Assembly (NCBI GenBank): GCA_003449515.1
Contig: DMHI01000040.1
Location: 1 to 18,033, forward strand
DNA length: 18,033 nucleotides
Reading direction: 5' to 3'
From: Lysobacteraceae bacterium
GTDB lineage: Bacteria; Pseudomonadota; Gammaproteobacteria; Xanthomonadales; Xanthomonadaceae
The notes under the pieces were generated by a model. It made no database searches. It saw nothing but the letters and a program-made list of their open reading frames with translations, and was not told where the DNA came from. Positions 9,384 to 17,059 of this stretch are shown piece after piece. Position numbers and translations under genes: made by a program. Within the stretch, counting starts at the first letter, position 1. Each line of letters begins with the position of its first letter.

Positions 9384-9387
9384 ACCG

Positions 9388-11511
9388 ATGGATGTGACCC
9401 GCCCCATGCCTTTCCGCCCCATGCCCGTTCGCCTCACCTCTGCCCTTGTCGTGGCGCTGGCCCTTGCCGGCTGCGCAACGCCGCCCGCTTCCCTTCCCGA
9501 GCCTTTGCGCGAGCCCCTGCCGCTGCCGCAGGAGGCCGCCGACGCCGAAGAAGCCCCGGCACACGCTCGCCGCATCACCGAGGGACCGCGCGTCGAGGCC
9601 GCTCCGGCGCGCGTGTTTGATCCCCGGCGCGGCCCCGTGCCGCCGGGCGGCTCACCGGTGGCCATCGCCATCGACGGCGTGAACCTCACGGCGTTCATCG
9701 ACGAGGTTTTCGCCAACCAGCTCGGTTTTTCCATCGAGGTGGAGCAGGGCGTGCGCGACAAGACCGATCTCGTGAGCCTGCGGCTGGTGGCGCCCGAGCC
9801 GCCGCATCGGCTGTACGCCATCGCTGAAGAGGTGCTCAAGCGCTATGGCGTGGCCGTGGTGCAGGAGCAGGGCCGCCTGCGCTTCACCGCCGATGCCGCG
9901 GCGGTGGTCGAGGCCCCGCAATTGCTCACTGGCCGGGCGTTGCCCGAGGTGCCCGTCGGCCAACGCCCGATTTTCGTCTTCATGCCGCTCGATGTCGCCG
10001 ACCCTGCGCGTATCAGCGCCCAGGTACGCACGCTGTTCGGCACCGGTGGTCCCGCCACCCTCCAGGTCACCGAGCTCAACGACAGCAACGCCCTGCTGTT
10101 GAGTGGCCCGCCGGCGCTCGTCAATGCAGCCATGGACGCGGTGCAGTTGCTCGACCGCACCGGCCTGCGTGAGAAGCGCTCGCTGCGCATCGTGCCCGTG
10201 TACCTGAGTGTCGATGTACTGGCCAAGGAACTGCGCGAACTGCTCAGCGGACAGGGCTTCAGTATCCGCACCAACGCCGCCAGTGGTGGCGCGCTCACCT
10301 TCGTGCCGGTGGCCTCGGCCAACGCGCTGGTGGTGTTCAGCGAATCCGACACTGCGCTCGATGCGGTGGCGCAGTGGGCCGAAACCCTCGACCAGCCCGC
10401 CGATGACGGTGGCGCGCAGGCCGGGGCGTTCATCTACCAGGTGCGCCACACCACGGCTGAAAGCCTGCGCACCACCATGGAGGCATTGATCGGCGGCACC
10501 CCGTCGGGTGGTGCGCCAGCGGCCGCTGGCGGCGCCGTTGCGGCCATCACGCATTTCGACGAGGCTGGCCGCGGCCCGGCCGCCGGCAGCAGCGTGGCGC
10601 AGGCTCGGACCTCGGTGAGCGTCGCACCCGACGGCAGCCGCATCGTGGTCGACCCGCAGCGCAACGCCATCATCTTCCAGGGCGAGGCCAGCCGCTGGCG
10701 CACCCTGCGAAGCGTGCTGGCTCGGCTCGACCAGCCGGCGCGCCAGGTGCTCGTCGAGGTGACCGTTGCCGAGGTGACGCTCACCGACGAGTTCTCGCAC
10801 GGCGTCGAGTGGGCGCTGCGCGAGGCCGGCATCGACGATTTCGGCGGCAGCCTCGACGCCTACACCGGCACTGTGCCGTCGCGCGGTGTGGTTTGGCGGC
10901 CCATCTCGTCAAGTGGTCAGGTGCGCGCGGTGATGAATCTTTTCCAGAACAACAGCCGCGTCAGTATCCTCTCGACGCCGCGGCTGATGGTGCGCAGTGG
11001 CGAATCGGCGAGCATCGATGTGGGCACCGAAGTGCCGATCCTCACCAGCCAGGCCACGGCGCCCGACCTTGGCGGCACCACGCCATCGATCCTGCAGCAG
11101 GTCCAGTACCGCAAGACCGGCGTGCTGCTCGAGATTTCGCCAGTGGTGCACTCCAGCCAGCGCGTCGACCTCGAGGTGAGCCAGGAGGTGAGCGAGGCGC
11201 AGCAGACGGAAACCAGTTCGATCTCATCGCCTAGCATCTTTTCGCGCCGGCTGCAAACATCGATGAGCCTGTCGGATGGCGAATCGACCTTGGTTGGCGG
11301 CCTGATCTCCAACACCGGCACCGTGGGCGGCACCGAGGTGCCGGGTCTGGGGCGCATTCCGGTGCTGGGCAATCTGTTCCGCAGCCGCAGCCGCAGTGGC
11401 AACCGCACCGAATTGATGGTGCTCATCACGCCCTACGTGATCGAGGACGCCAGCCAGGCCCGGGCGATTACCGAGGCGTTGAAAGCCAGGCTGGGCGAAA
11501 TCTCCCCCTGA
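9388..11511 (+). CDS. gspD: T2SS outer-membrane secretin GspD/XpsD, lipoprotein type
   Basis: This protein forms the outer-membrane channel. With the ATG at 9388 it has 707 residues; 9406 and 9421 are also possible, and the 9331 start would lie inside xpsN. A lipoprotein signal ends in the lipobox LAGC (Cys29). N-terminal periplasmic domains follow: N0/STN-like (about 90-170), then N1-N3-type repeats with NALLLSGPP and NALVVFSES motifs. A Gly/Ala-rich insert lies at about 370-405. The secretin core (about 450-690) carries QVLVEVTVAEV, STPRLMVRSGESASIDVGTEVPI and the signature VPGLGRIPVLGNLFRS. It is the last gene of the operon, followed by a U-tract terminator. Being a lipoprotein, it could reach the outer membrane without a separate pilotin, as reported for XpsD. 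Confidence 0.95.
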   Translation: MDVTRPMPFRPMPVRLTSALVVALALAGCATPPASLPEPLREPLPLPQEAADAEEAPAHARRITEGPRVEAAPARVFDPRRGPVPPGGSPVAIAIDGVNLTAFIDEVFANQLGFSIEVEQGVRDKTDLVSLRLVAPEPPHRLYAIAEEVLKRYGVAVVQEQGRLRFTADAAAVVEAPQLLTGRALPEVPVGQRPIFVFMPLDVADPARISAQVRTLFGTGGPATLQVTELNDSNALLLSGPPALVNAAMDAVQLLDRTGLREKRSLRIVPVYLSVDVLAKELRELLSGQGFSIRTNAASGGALTFVPVASANALVVFSESDTALDAVAQWAETLDQPADDGGAQAGAFIYQVRHTTAESLRTTMEALIGGTPSGGAPAAAGGAVAAITHFDEAGRGPAAGSSVAQARTSVSVAPDGSRIVVDPQRNAIIFQGEASRWRTLRSVLARLDQPARQVLVEVTVAEVTLTDEFSHGVEWALREAGIDDFGGSLDAYTGTVPSRGVVWRPISSSGQVRAVMNLFQNNSRVSILSTPRLMVRSGESASIDVGTEVPILTSQATAPDLGGTTPSILQQVQYRKTGVLLEISPVVHSSQRVDLEVSQEVSEAQQTETSSISSPSIFSRRLQTSMSLSDGESTLVGGLISNTGTVGGTEVPGLGRIPVLGNLFRSRSRSGNRTELMVLITPYVIEDASQARAITEALKARLGEISP

Positions 11512-11513
11512 CT

Positions 11514-11564
11514 CCGCGGCCGGGGGCGGCTGCAAGTGCCTGCGCCTGCCGCGGTTTTCATTTG
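11514..11564 (+). terminator. Rho-independent terminator of the T2SS operon
   Basis: CCGCGGC (11514-11520) pairs with GCCGCGG (11548-11554), with possible additional pairing of the G-rich and C-rich inner arms. It is followed directly by TTTTCATTTG. The hairpin begins 2 bases after the secretin stop, so it cleanly ends the E-to-D operon. Confidence 0.75.
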
Positions 11565-11599
11565 TGTGACAGGGCCGGCTAACAATTTCTCCACAATCG

Positions 11600-11629
11600 T
11601 TGACGCCCTGAAAAGCGGCGTACTACTAT
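11600..11629 (+). promoter_or_regulatory. Promoter for the secreted-protein gene
   Basis: TTGACG (11600-11605) and TACTAT (11624-11629) are separated by 18 bases and lie in a locally AT-richer stretch right after the operon terminator. The -35 matches the sigma70 consensus at five of six positions and the -10 at four of six. The predicted start near 11636 leaves a leader of about 195 bases. Confidence 0.6.
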
Positions 11630-11635
11630 CGAATG

Positions 11636-11830
11636 GCGTTTGGGGACTGCGTGGTGCTCTTGCATGCGCAGAAGGTGGGTGCAAATCGACGGGGTGCTCT
11701 GTCATAGTGGGCCCCGGCGGCAACTCTCCTCCCGTGCCGGCGCCGGCATGATGCATGCAGGCGCTAGGTGGTGCCCGGACGTTGTGCTGTACTGACGCTT
11801 CAAAACCCTAAGCTTAGGAGTAACAACGTA
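11636..11830 (+). promoter_or_regulatory. Long untranslated leader of the secreted-protein gene
   Basis: No credible coding sequence is present. The leader holds a 14-base perfect palindrome TGCCGGCGCCGGCA (11735-11748) and two copies of GGTGCTCT exactly 40 bases apart (11653-11660, 11693-11700). It ends with a good ribosome site, TAGGAG, at 11815-11820, ten bases before the ATG. An in-frame GTG at 11768 exists, but its extra residues would sit before a perfect signal peptide, so it is not used. I do not recognise a known riboswitch. Confidence 0.4.
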
Positions 11831-13234
11831 ATGACCCTCAACAAGAAGATTCTCGCCGCAGCGATCGTCGGTGGCCTGTTCGCCGCCAACGCCCAGGCGC
11901 AGGTCAACCTCGCCGCCAACCCGGCCGCCCCGGTCACGTTCGCTTCGGAACTCGCCGTTCCGACCGCCGGCCTCACGCTGACCAACGTCTCCAACGCCCT
12001 CGATCTGACCACCCCGCTGGGTTACTCGTTCTCCGAAGGCGAAGTCCGCTTCGTCCGCATCGAGTGCGCGAGCAACATCCGCTTCGCCACTGGTTCGGGC
12101 GTCACCACCAACTCGGGTGCTCTCGTCGGCGCGATCAACGGCCTCGGCACCAACGCGATCACGTTCTCGATCACTGGCGCCGCGGGCAACCCGTCGCCGA
12201 CGAACGGTGCCACGACCATCACGGTCGGGGGCAACCGCACGATCACGTCGACCGCCGGCGGCGACTGCACCTACGGCCTGTACGACCAGCCCTCGCAGGC
12301 CCAGGCCGGCGGCACCGCCGGTCGCATCGCGACCCGCACTGGCGCGTACATCCAGTTCCGCACCAGCTTCACGCTGACCGCCACGCCGGTCGGTGCTGTC
12401 GCCAACGTCGAAGCCACCCCGTCGTTCTCACGTTTCTTGTCCGCTGCCCCGACCAACTCGGTTGGCACCGGTTCGCTGGGTGTCGTTACCTTCGCTCTGC
12501 GTACCCCGGCTCCGCTGATCGCCAACGGTACTGCGGTCACGCTGGCCACGGTGCTTGGTGCCGCGTCGAACCACACCATTGCGGGTGATTTTGCCAACGC
12601 CGCCAATGCGGATGGCACCTTCACCGGCACCGCGCTGACCCGCGTGTTCTTCGCCCCCAACGCGGACTGCACCGGCACGCCGATCAACGCCAGCGTCGTC
12701 ACTGCGACCTCGGCGCGCTTCGACACCGGCGCGACTGCTGTCCCGGGCTTGAGCCTGTGCTACGCCCCGCGTTCGGGCGTGGCGATCCCGGTCTCGACCT
12801 ACGCTCAGACCTTCAACGCCGTCTCGGCTGACCCGGCCAATTACTCGGTCGCCAGCCTCGGCCCGGTCGCGCTGGGTTCGATCACGCGCAACGGCACCTC
12901 GCTGCAGGCCCCGCTGGTGCAGGTCCCGACCGGCTGGCTGAGCCGCGTTGTGCTGACGAACACCGGTTCGGTGGCTCGCCCGTACACCATCTCGGCGCAG
13001 ACCGAAGCCGGCACCACGGCGGTCGCCGGTACCGCGGCGACGGGCACCGTCCCGGCGAACGGCACGCTGGTGCTGAGCACCACGGACATCGCCACCTTCA
13101 CCGGTCAGCCGCGCGGTACGCTGAACGTGACGGTCGCCGGTCCGACCAACGACATCCAGGGTCTGTACCAGATCGTCAACCCCGCTTCGGGCTCGATCTC
13201 CAACCACGTGATGGTCCGTCCGGGCAGCAACTAA
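11831..13234 (+). CDS. Abundant secreted Ala/Thr/Ser-rich protein, S-layer-like candidate
   Basis: 467 residues. It has a textbook Sec signal peptide, MTLNKKILAAAIVGGLFAANA, with likely cleavage after AQA (residue 24) to give QVNLAAN. The mature part is rich in Ala, Thr, Ser, Gly, Asn and Val, poor in Lys, and reads as alternating short beta strands. It contains four cysteines (79, 146, 280, 310), possibly two disulfides. There are no further membrane spans and no recognised catalytic motif. Codons are strongly restricted (ACC, AAC, GGC, GTC, CTG, TCG), there is a good ribosome site, its own promoter and a very strong terminator, all signs of high expression. It follows the secretin gene, making it a plausible T2SS client. 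The composition and the ending GLYQIVNPASGSISNHVMVR resemble gammaproteobacterial S-layer-type proteins as far as I remember, but I cannot confirm the family. Confidence 0.75.
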   Translation: MTLNKKILAAAIVGGLFAANAQAQVNLAANPAAPVTFASELAVPTAGLTLTNVSNALDLTTPLGYSFSEGEVRFVRIECASNIRFATGSGVTTNSGALVGAINGLGTNAITFSITGAAGNPSPTNGATTITVGGNRTITSTAGGDCTYGLYDQPSQAQAGGTAGRIATRTGAYIQFRTSFTLTATPVGAVANVEATPSFSRFLSAAPTNSVGTGSLGVVTFALRTPAPLIANGTAVTLATVLGAASNHTIAGDFANAANADGTFTGTALTRVFFAPNADCTGTPINASVVTATSARFDTGATAVPGLSLCYAPRSGVAIPVSTYAQTFNAVSADPANYSVASLGPVALGSITRNGTSLQAPLVQVPTGWLSRVVLTNTGSVARPYTISAQTEAGTTAVAGTAATGTVPANGTLVLSTTDIATFTGQPRGTLNVTVAGPTNDIQGLYQIVNPASGSISNHVMVRPGSN

Positions 13235-13253
13235 GCCTCTCCGGTTAGTTCGC

Positions 13254-13292
13254 GACAAGGAAAAGGCCCGCGAAAGCGGGCCTTTTCTTGTC
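13254..13292. terminator. Strong bidirectional terminator between convergent genes
   Basis: The core is AAAAGGCCCGC / GCGGGCCTTTT with a GAAA tetraloop (13261-13286). Outer pairs GACAAG/CTTGTC extend it to about 17 bp with one bulged G. A-tract and T-tract lie on both sides, so it should stop transcription from the secreted-protein gene on the plus strand and from the methyltransferase gene on the minus strand. Confidence 0.9.
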
Positions 13293-13344
13293 TGCCTCTT
13301 TCGCGCTCGGGCCACAGGTGCTAGCGCGCTTCACCGTCGTGCTG

Positions 13345-13929
13345 TCAAGCCGGGAGCAGGCCGGCGTCCCGCTGACGCTCGACCGACGGCGGCGACACAA
13401 ACGCCAGTGCCGCCAATTCGTAAGGGCCGTGGCCGGGATAGACCGCGCCGAAGCCTGCTGCATGCAGGGCACTCATCAGCGAGCGCGCCGTGAAGCCGGT
13501 CTTGTGCGCGAACCAGCTCTGACCGCTGCGCTCGATCTCCTTACCCCAGCCGTACAGGACGTCCTTGGGCGTGATCGGGCCGGCGGGCGAGTGGTAGAGC
13601 ACGTCCTCGATGTCGAGGCCGGAGGCGATCGCCCTCGCTACGGCAGTGATGTCGGGCACGAGCACGTAGAAGAAACCATCGGGCTTCATGACGTGGCGGA
13701 TGCCGCGCAGCACGCGCGGCACTTCATGGGCGTAGTAGTGCTCGAGGTTGTGCGAGCAGTACACCGAGTCGAACACGCTCTCCCCTAGCGTGGCCAGTTC
13801 GCGTGCGTCCGCTATGACGTCGGCGCCGCTGGCCGGGTCGATGTCGAGCATCAGGTGCTCCCAGCCACGGTAGATGTCCGGGATGGGGATGCGGCGATCG
13901 TTGCCGCCGACGTTCAGGACCCGCTTCAT
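13345..13929 (-). CDS. Class I SAM-dependent methyltransferase
   Basis: This 194-residue cytoplasmic protein has a Rossmann-type methyltransferase fold. Motif I reads VLNVGGN (residues 4-10), an acidic end of strand 2 is LMLDIDP (26-32), then DVIADARELATL. Motif IV-like VFDSVYCSHNLEHYY is followed by VPRVLRGIRHVMKPDGFFYVLVPD, typical of the Methyltransf_11-like group found in polysaccharide and glycan gene clusters. Its ATG overlaps the stop of the upstream glycosyltransferase gene (ATGA), so the two are translationally coupled and likely act on the same or related product. The substrate is unknown; an O-methyl group on a sugar is a reasonable guess. It converges on the secreted-protein gene across the bidirectional terminator. 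Confidence 0.85.
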   Translation of the reverse strand: MKRVLNVGGNDRRIPIPDIYRGWEHLMLDIDPASGADVIADARELATLGESVFDSVYCSHNLEHYYAHEVPRVLRGIRHVMKPDGFFYVLVPDITAVARAIASGLDIEDVLYHSPAGPITPKDVLYGWGKEIERSGQSWFAHKTGFTARSLMSALHAAGFGAVYPGHGPYELAALAFVSPPSVERQRDAGLLPA

Positions 13930-15623
13930 GCCTTGGCTCCTTGGGCGCGGGCATCCCGGGCGATATCGACCTCGCCTTCAATCGCGGCGACGAACGCCTT
14001 GGCGAAACGCGCGGGCTGGGCGAAGTCGGCCCTTGCCACACGGTCGCGGAGCGTCGTGCGGAGCTGGGCGAGCGCGGCAGCCGCCTTCGCATCGGTGGCG
14101 AGCTGCGTGGCCTTGGCGACGTAATCGTCGACATCGGACGCGAGCCAATCGTCGAGTTTGAGTGCGCCAAGCACCATCTCACCCTGGCGGGCCCACAGGC
14201 TGTAGCCGCTGCTGGTGCTGGTGCTGATGCTGAGCACGGGAACGCCCATCCACAGCGCATCGAGCGTCGACATGCCGCCGTTGAAAGGAAACGGATCGAG
14301 CGCAACATCGACGCGCTGGAAGGCCTCGTAGTAGTCCACGCGGCGGGTGTAACCCTCGAGCACGATGCGCTCAGCGGCCACCCCGCGCGCACCGAGGCCA
14401 TCGATGATCGCCTGCTTCGGGACGGTGTGATGGAACTGGCGGCCCTTCAGCAGCAGGCGGGAGCCGGGCGCGGCCGTGAGGATGCGCGCCCAGGCATCCA
14501 TCACGCGGGGATTGATCTTGGCGATGTTGTTGAAGCAGCCAAACGTGAAGGCCTCGCCGCGCGCGCAAGGGCCCGGCTGCACGGCGCTGGCGTCTGCCGG
14601 GGGCGTGAACGGCAGGCGTGGCAACGGCAGGCGGATGATGCGCTCGGTGAAACCGGCCTCGCTGCCGGGCGGCGACGACACGGCGTCCGAGATCAGCGCG
14701 TCCATCGTGGTGAGGCCGGTGGTGTCGCCGTAGCCGAGCCACGAGGCCTGGAAGGGCGCCGGGCGATGGGCGAACACACCGAGCCGGTGGTAGCCGGTGT
14801 GACCGGACAGGTCCAGCAGCACGTCGATGCGATCAGCCCGGACCTGTGCCGCGACGCTCGCATCGTCTGCGCCGCTGATGTCGGCCCACTGGTCGACCAT
14901 CGTCTGCAGCCGTGCCGGAAGGGGGTCGCCGGGCAGGCCGTTGCGGCTGCTGTAGACGCCGAGCCACCAGCCGCATTCGCGGAACGCAGGCAGCACACCT
15001 TCCAGCAGCATTCCAACCGGATGGTGACGCAGGTCGCCGGACACCAGCCCGACACGAAGCGGGCCCGGCACGCGCGGCCTCGAGGCCGGCGGCATGGCCG
15101 GGTGGCTGACGGCGAGGGCCTCGCCAAAGCGGCGGTGCAGGGACGTGAGGTCGTCGCGAGTGACCTCAGGGAGGTATTGCATGGCCAGCAGCAGGTTGCT
15201 GAACGCCATTGGCGTGAGGCCGGGACGGTGCAGCACCTCGCGGAGCACCTCGACCGCCGCATAGGGAAAACCGAGATCGAGCAGTACGCTGCCGAGGTTG
15301 TTGCGGGCTTCGATCCAGTCGGGGTTGCTGCCCAATGCGGCGTGGAAGGCGCGCATCGCGTCCTCGAGGCGGCCCAACTGGTAGTAGGCGACGCCCAGGT
15401 TGCTGCAGGCCAATGGGTCGGAGGCCGCGAGTGGCTCCAGCAGCGGCACGGCCAGATCGGCGCGACCGCTGTCGGTCATCAGTGCGCCGAGCATGCCGGC
15501 AGCGCGCGGGTCGCCGGTGTCGGCGAGGCAGTTGCGGGCGAGGTGTTCGGCCGCAGCGAGATCACCGCGCTGGAGGGCTTCAAGAGCCCGCGAAAGGGCG
15601 ATGGGGGCGGACGTCACTGTCAT
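13926..15623 (-). CDS. TPR plus GT41 (SPINDLY/O-GlcNAc transferase-like) glycosyltransferase
   Basis: 565 residues with the start at MTVTSAP (15623). An in-frame ATG at 15683 would overlap the divergent acyltransferase gene and adds a non-conserved leader. About four TPR-like helical repeats (residues 5-150) precede the catalytic part. Catalytic features matching bacterial SPINDLY/OGT are VGLVSGDLRHHPVG (191-204, with the HHP histidine equivalent to the OGT active-site His), DLSGHTGYHRLGVFAHRPAP, QASWLGYGDTTG (289-300), FNNIAKINP (361-369, Lys366) and the donor-binding DPFPFNGGMSTLDALWMGVPV. The family transfers a sugar from a nucleotide donor to Ser/Thr of proteins, while some bacterial members act on other acceptors. 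It has no signal peptide, so it acts in the cytoplasm. It is coupled to the downstream methyltransferase. Confidence 0.92.
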   Translation of the reverse strand: MTVTSAPIALSRALEALQRGDLAAAEHLARNCLADTGDPRAAGMLGALMTDSGRADLAVPLLEPLAASDPLACSNLGVAYYQLGRLEDAMRAFHAALGSNPDWIEARNNLGSVLLDLGFPYAAVEVLREVLHRPGLTPMAFSNLLLAMQYLPEVTRDDLTSLHRRFGEALAVSHPAMPPASRPRVPGPLRVGLVSGDLRHHPVGMLLEGVLPAFRECGWWLGVYSSRNGLPGDPLPARLQTMVDQWADISGADDASVAAQVRADRIDVLLDLSGHTGYHRLGVFAHRPAPFQASWLGYGDTTGLTTMDALISDAVSSPPGSEAGFTERIIRLPLPRLPFTPPADASAVQPGPCARGEAFTFGCFNNIAKINPRVMDAWARILTAAPGSRLLLKGRQFHHTVPKQAIIDGLGARGVAAERIVLEGYTRRVDYYEAFQRVDVALDPFPFNGGMSTLDALWMGVPVLSISTSTSSGYSLWARQGEMVLGALKLDDWLASDVDDYVAKATQLATDAKAAAALAQLRTTLRDRVARADFAQPARFAKAFVAAIEGEVDIARDARAQGAKA

Positions 15624-15670
15624 GGGGCTCGGGGTCGAAAGAATGGCACCGATAGTGTCCAATGCGGAGC

Positions 15671-16750
15671 ATGACGCCGTCATCCTCCAACGCTCTGCCC
15701 GCCCTTGACGGGATCCGTGGCCTCGCTGTGCTTGTCGTGTTGCTCTCGCACCTCGCCAACGCCGGCCTCCCGGTGCTGCCCGGCTTCAGTCTCTCGGGCA
15801 TCGGCAAGAGCGGCGTCTACCTTTTCTTTGTGCTGAGCGCCTATCTGCTCACCCGCCTGTTGCTCGCGTTGGATCCCGCCGATTGGCGGCAAGGCGACAC
15901 CTGGGCCAATTACGCCGTGCGCCGCACGTTGCGCATCTGGCCGCTCTATCTCGTGGTGCTGCTCGTCAGCGCCGGCCTTACCGCCACCGGCATCGCGCCC
16001 TGGTGGCCCTACCCGATGGACGCGGCGTCGCTGGTGCGGCACCTGCTGCTCCTGGAAGGCACCAGCGTGCTTTGGAGCATTCCTGTCGAGTTCCACTATT
16101 ACTTGTGGCTGCCATTCGTGGCCGCGGCCCTGGCCGGGGCGCACCGCCTTGGCGGTGTGTGGGCCGCGTCGGGGCTGGTTGTGCTGGGGTCGGTGGCAGC
16201 GCTGCTGCTTTGGCCACCGGCGGAGTCACGGGTGAATGATGTGCGGCTCGGCCCCTACCTGGTGATGTTCTTCGTGGGCGGCTGGGCAGCACTGGTCTCG
16301 CGTGACTGGGCGGCGCGACCGCCGCCGCCCGCCCTGTCGGCGGGCCTGGGTGTGGCGGCCGTCCTGGCCTTGCTGCTCTCGGTTCCGTCGGTGGCCGCGG
16401 CGACCGGTGCGGTCGCATTCCAGGCTGATCTCAACCATCGCTGGTTCGCCTTCTTCGCCGTCGCTTGGTCGGCGCTGTTGCTTGCGGTGGTGCATGGTCC
16501 AACGTGGTTGCGCCGCCCCTTCCAGTGGCGGCCGTTGCGCTGGCTCGGCTGGGTGAGCTTCAGCGTCTACCTCTGGCACATGCCGGTGCTTGACGCGGTG
16601 ATCGGCCCGGTGGGACTGTCGGGCGTTGCGGCGCTGGCGGTCTTCGTGCTGGCGACGAGCGCCGTATCGTGGGCCTCTTGGCGACTGTTCGAGCGGCCGC
16701 TGCAGCGGGTGCGCTGGCGGCCCGTCCGTCGGGCCAGAGTGGAAAGTTGA
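15671..16750 (+). CDS. OafA/YrhL-type membrane acyltransferase (acyltransferase 3 family)
   Basis: This integral inner-membrane protein has about 359 residues (ATG at 15671; 15662 would add three). It shows the acyltransferase-3 signatures ALDGIRGLAVLVVLLSHL (conserved His), GVYLFFVLSAYLLTRLL, RRTLRIWPLY (Arg motif) and SIPVEFHYYLWLPF, then FSVYLWHMPVL near the end. Roughly ten hydrophobic spans run along the whole length. The family moves acetyl or other acyl groups onto sugars of O-antigen, exopolysaccharide, peptidoglycan or other surface glycans. It diverges from the GT41 gene with fewer than 50 bases between starts, which suggests a shared regulatory region and perhaps a shared surface-glycan role. 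No Shine-Dalgarno site is seen; GATAGT at 15651-15656 could be a -10 box of a near-leaderless transcript. Substrate unknown. Confidence 0.9.
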   Translation: MTPSSSNALPALDGIRGLAVLVVLLSHLANAGLPVLPGFSLSGIGKSGVYLFFVLSAYLLTRLLLALDPADWRQGDTWANYAVRRTLRIWPLYLVVLLVSAGLTATGIAPWWPYPMDAASLVRHLLLLEGTSVLWSIPVEFHYYLWLPFVAAALAGAHRLGGVWAASGLVVLGSVAALLLWPPAESRVNDVRLGPYLVMFFVGGWAALVSRDWAARPPPPALSAGLGVAAVLALLLSVPSVAAATGAVAFQADLNHRWFAFFAVAWSALLLAVVHGPTWLRRPFQWRPLRWLGWVSFSVYLWHMPVLDAVIGPVGLSGVAALAVFVLATSAVSWASWRLFERPLQRVRWRPVRRARVES

Positions 16751-16774
16751 GTCAGACCAAACGAGGATCGGCCG

Positions 16775-17059
16775 ATGGGCACGGTAAACATCCGCGAAGC
16801 AAAACCCCATCTCTCGCGCTTGGTCGAGCAGGTCGCGGCCGGGCAGGACATTCTCATCGCCAAGGCCGGCAAGCCGATGGCGAAGCTGGTGCCTCTGCAG
16901 GGCGTCAAGCCGGAAATTCGTTTCGGTTTGCTCAAGCAGACCATCCGTGTGCCCGAGGATTTCGACGCTCCTCTGACCGGGCATGCACGTCGCGCTCTGG
17001 GTGATGACGGACCGTTTCCGTTTGAGTCCCGCCGCACGAGAGATACTGGCCGACGCTGA
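16775..17059 (+). CDS. Phd/YefM-type antitoxin with an aberrant C-terminus
   Basis: The ORF is 94 residues. The first 42 or so are an intact Phd/YefM DNA-binding and dimerisation domain (VNIREAKPHLSRLVEQVAAG, then ILIAKAGKPMAKLVPL). Residues 47-67 (IRFGLLK..IRVPEDFDAPL) are the usual linker and toxin-binding start in Phd/PIN pairs. After DAPLTG the sequence changes into Arg/Gly-rich text that is the toxin gene read out of frame. The normal C-terminus therefore looks deleted and replaced, and the ORF overlaps the toxin remnant by 77 bases. A ribosome site, GAGGA, lies about 8 bases before the ATG. DNA binding and autoregulation may survive, but toxin neutralisation probably does not matter because the toxin is broken. 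It starts 24 bases after the acyltransferase stop. Confidence 0.75.
   Translation: MGTVNIREAKPHLSRLVEQVAAGQDILIAKAGKPMAKLVPLQGVKPEIRFGLLKQTIRVPEDFDAPLTGHARRALGDDGPFPFESRRTRDTGRR

Noticed and set aside
9331..9387. Secretin start at the ATG at 9331
   Set aside because: It would overlap xpsN by 53 bases and put a charged stretch before the lipoprotein signal; starts at 9388-9421 fit the lipobox better.
11768..11830. N-terminal extension of the secreted protein from an upstream GTG
   Set aside because: It would place 21 unrelated residues before a perfect signal peptide, and the ATG at 11831 has a good ribosome site.
13941..15674. 577-codon open frame on the plus strand covering the GT41 gene
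   Set aside because: It is antisense to a clearly conserved GT41 enzyme, the translation is Arg/Gly/Ala/His-rich with no motif, and long antisense frames are expected in such GC-rich codon-biased DNA.
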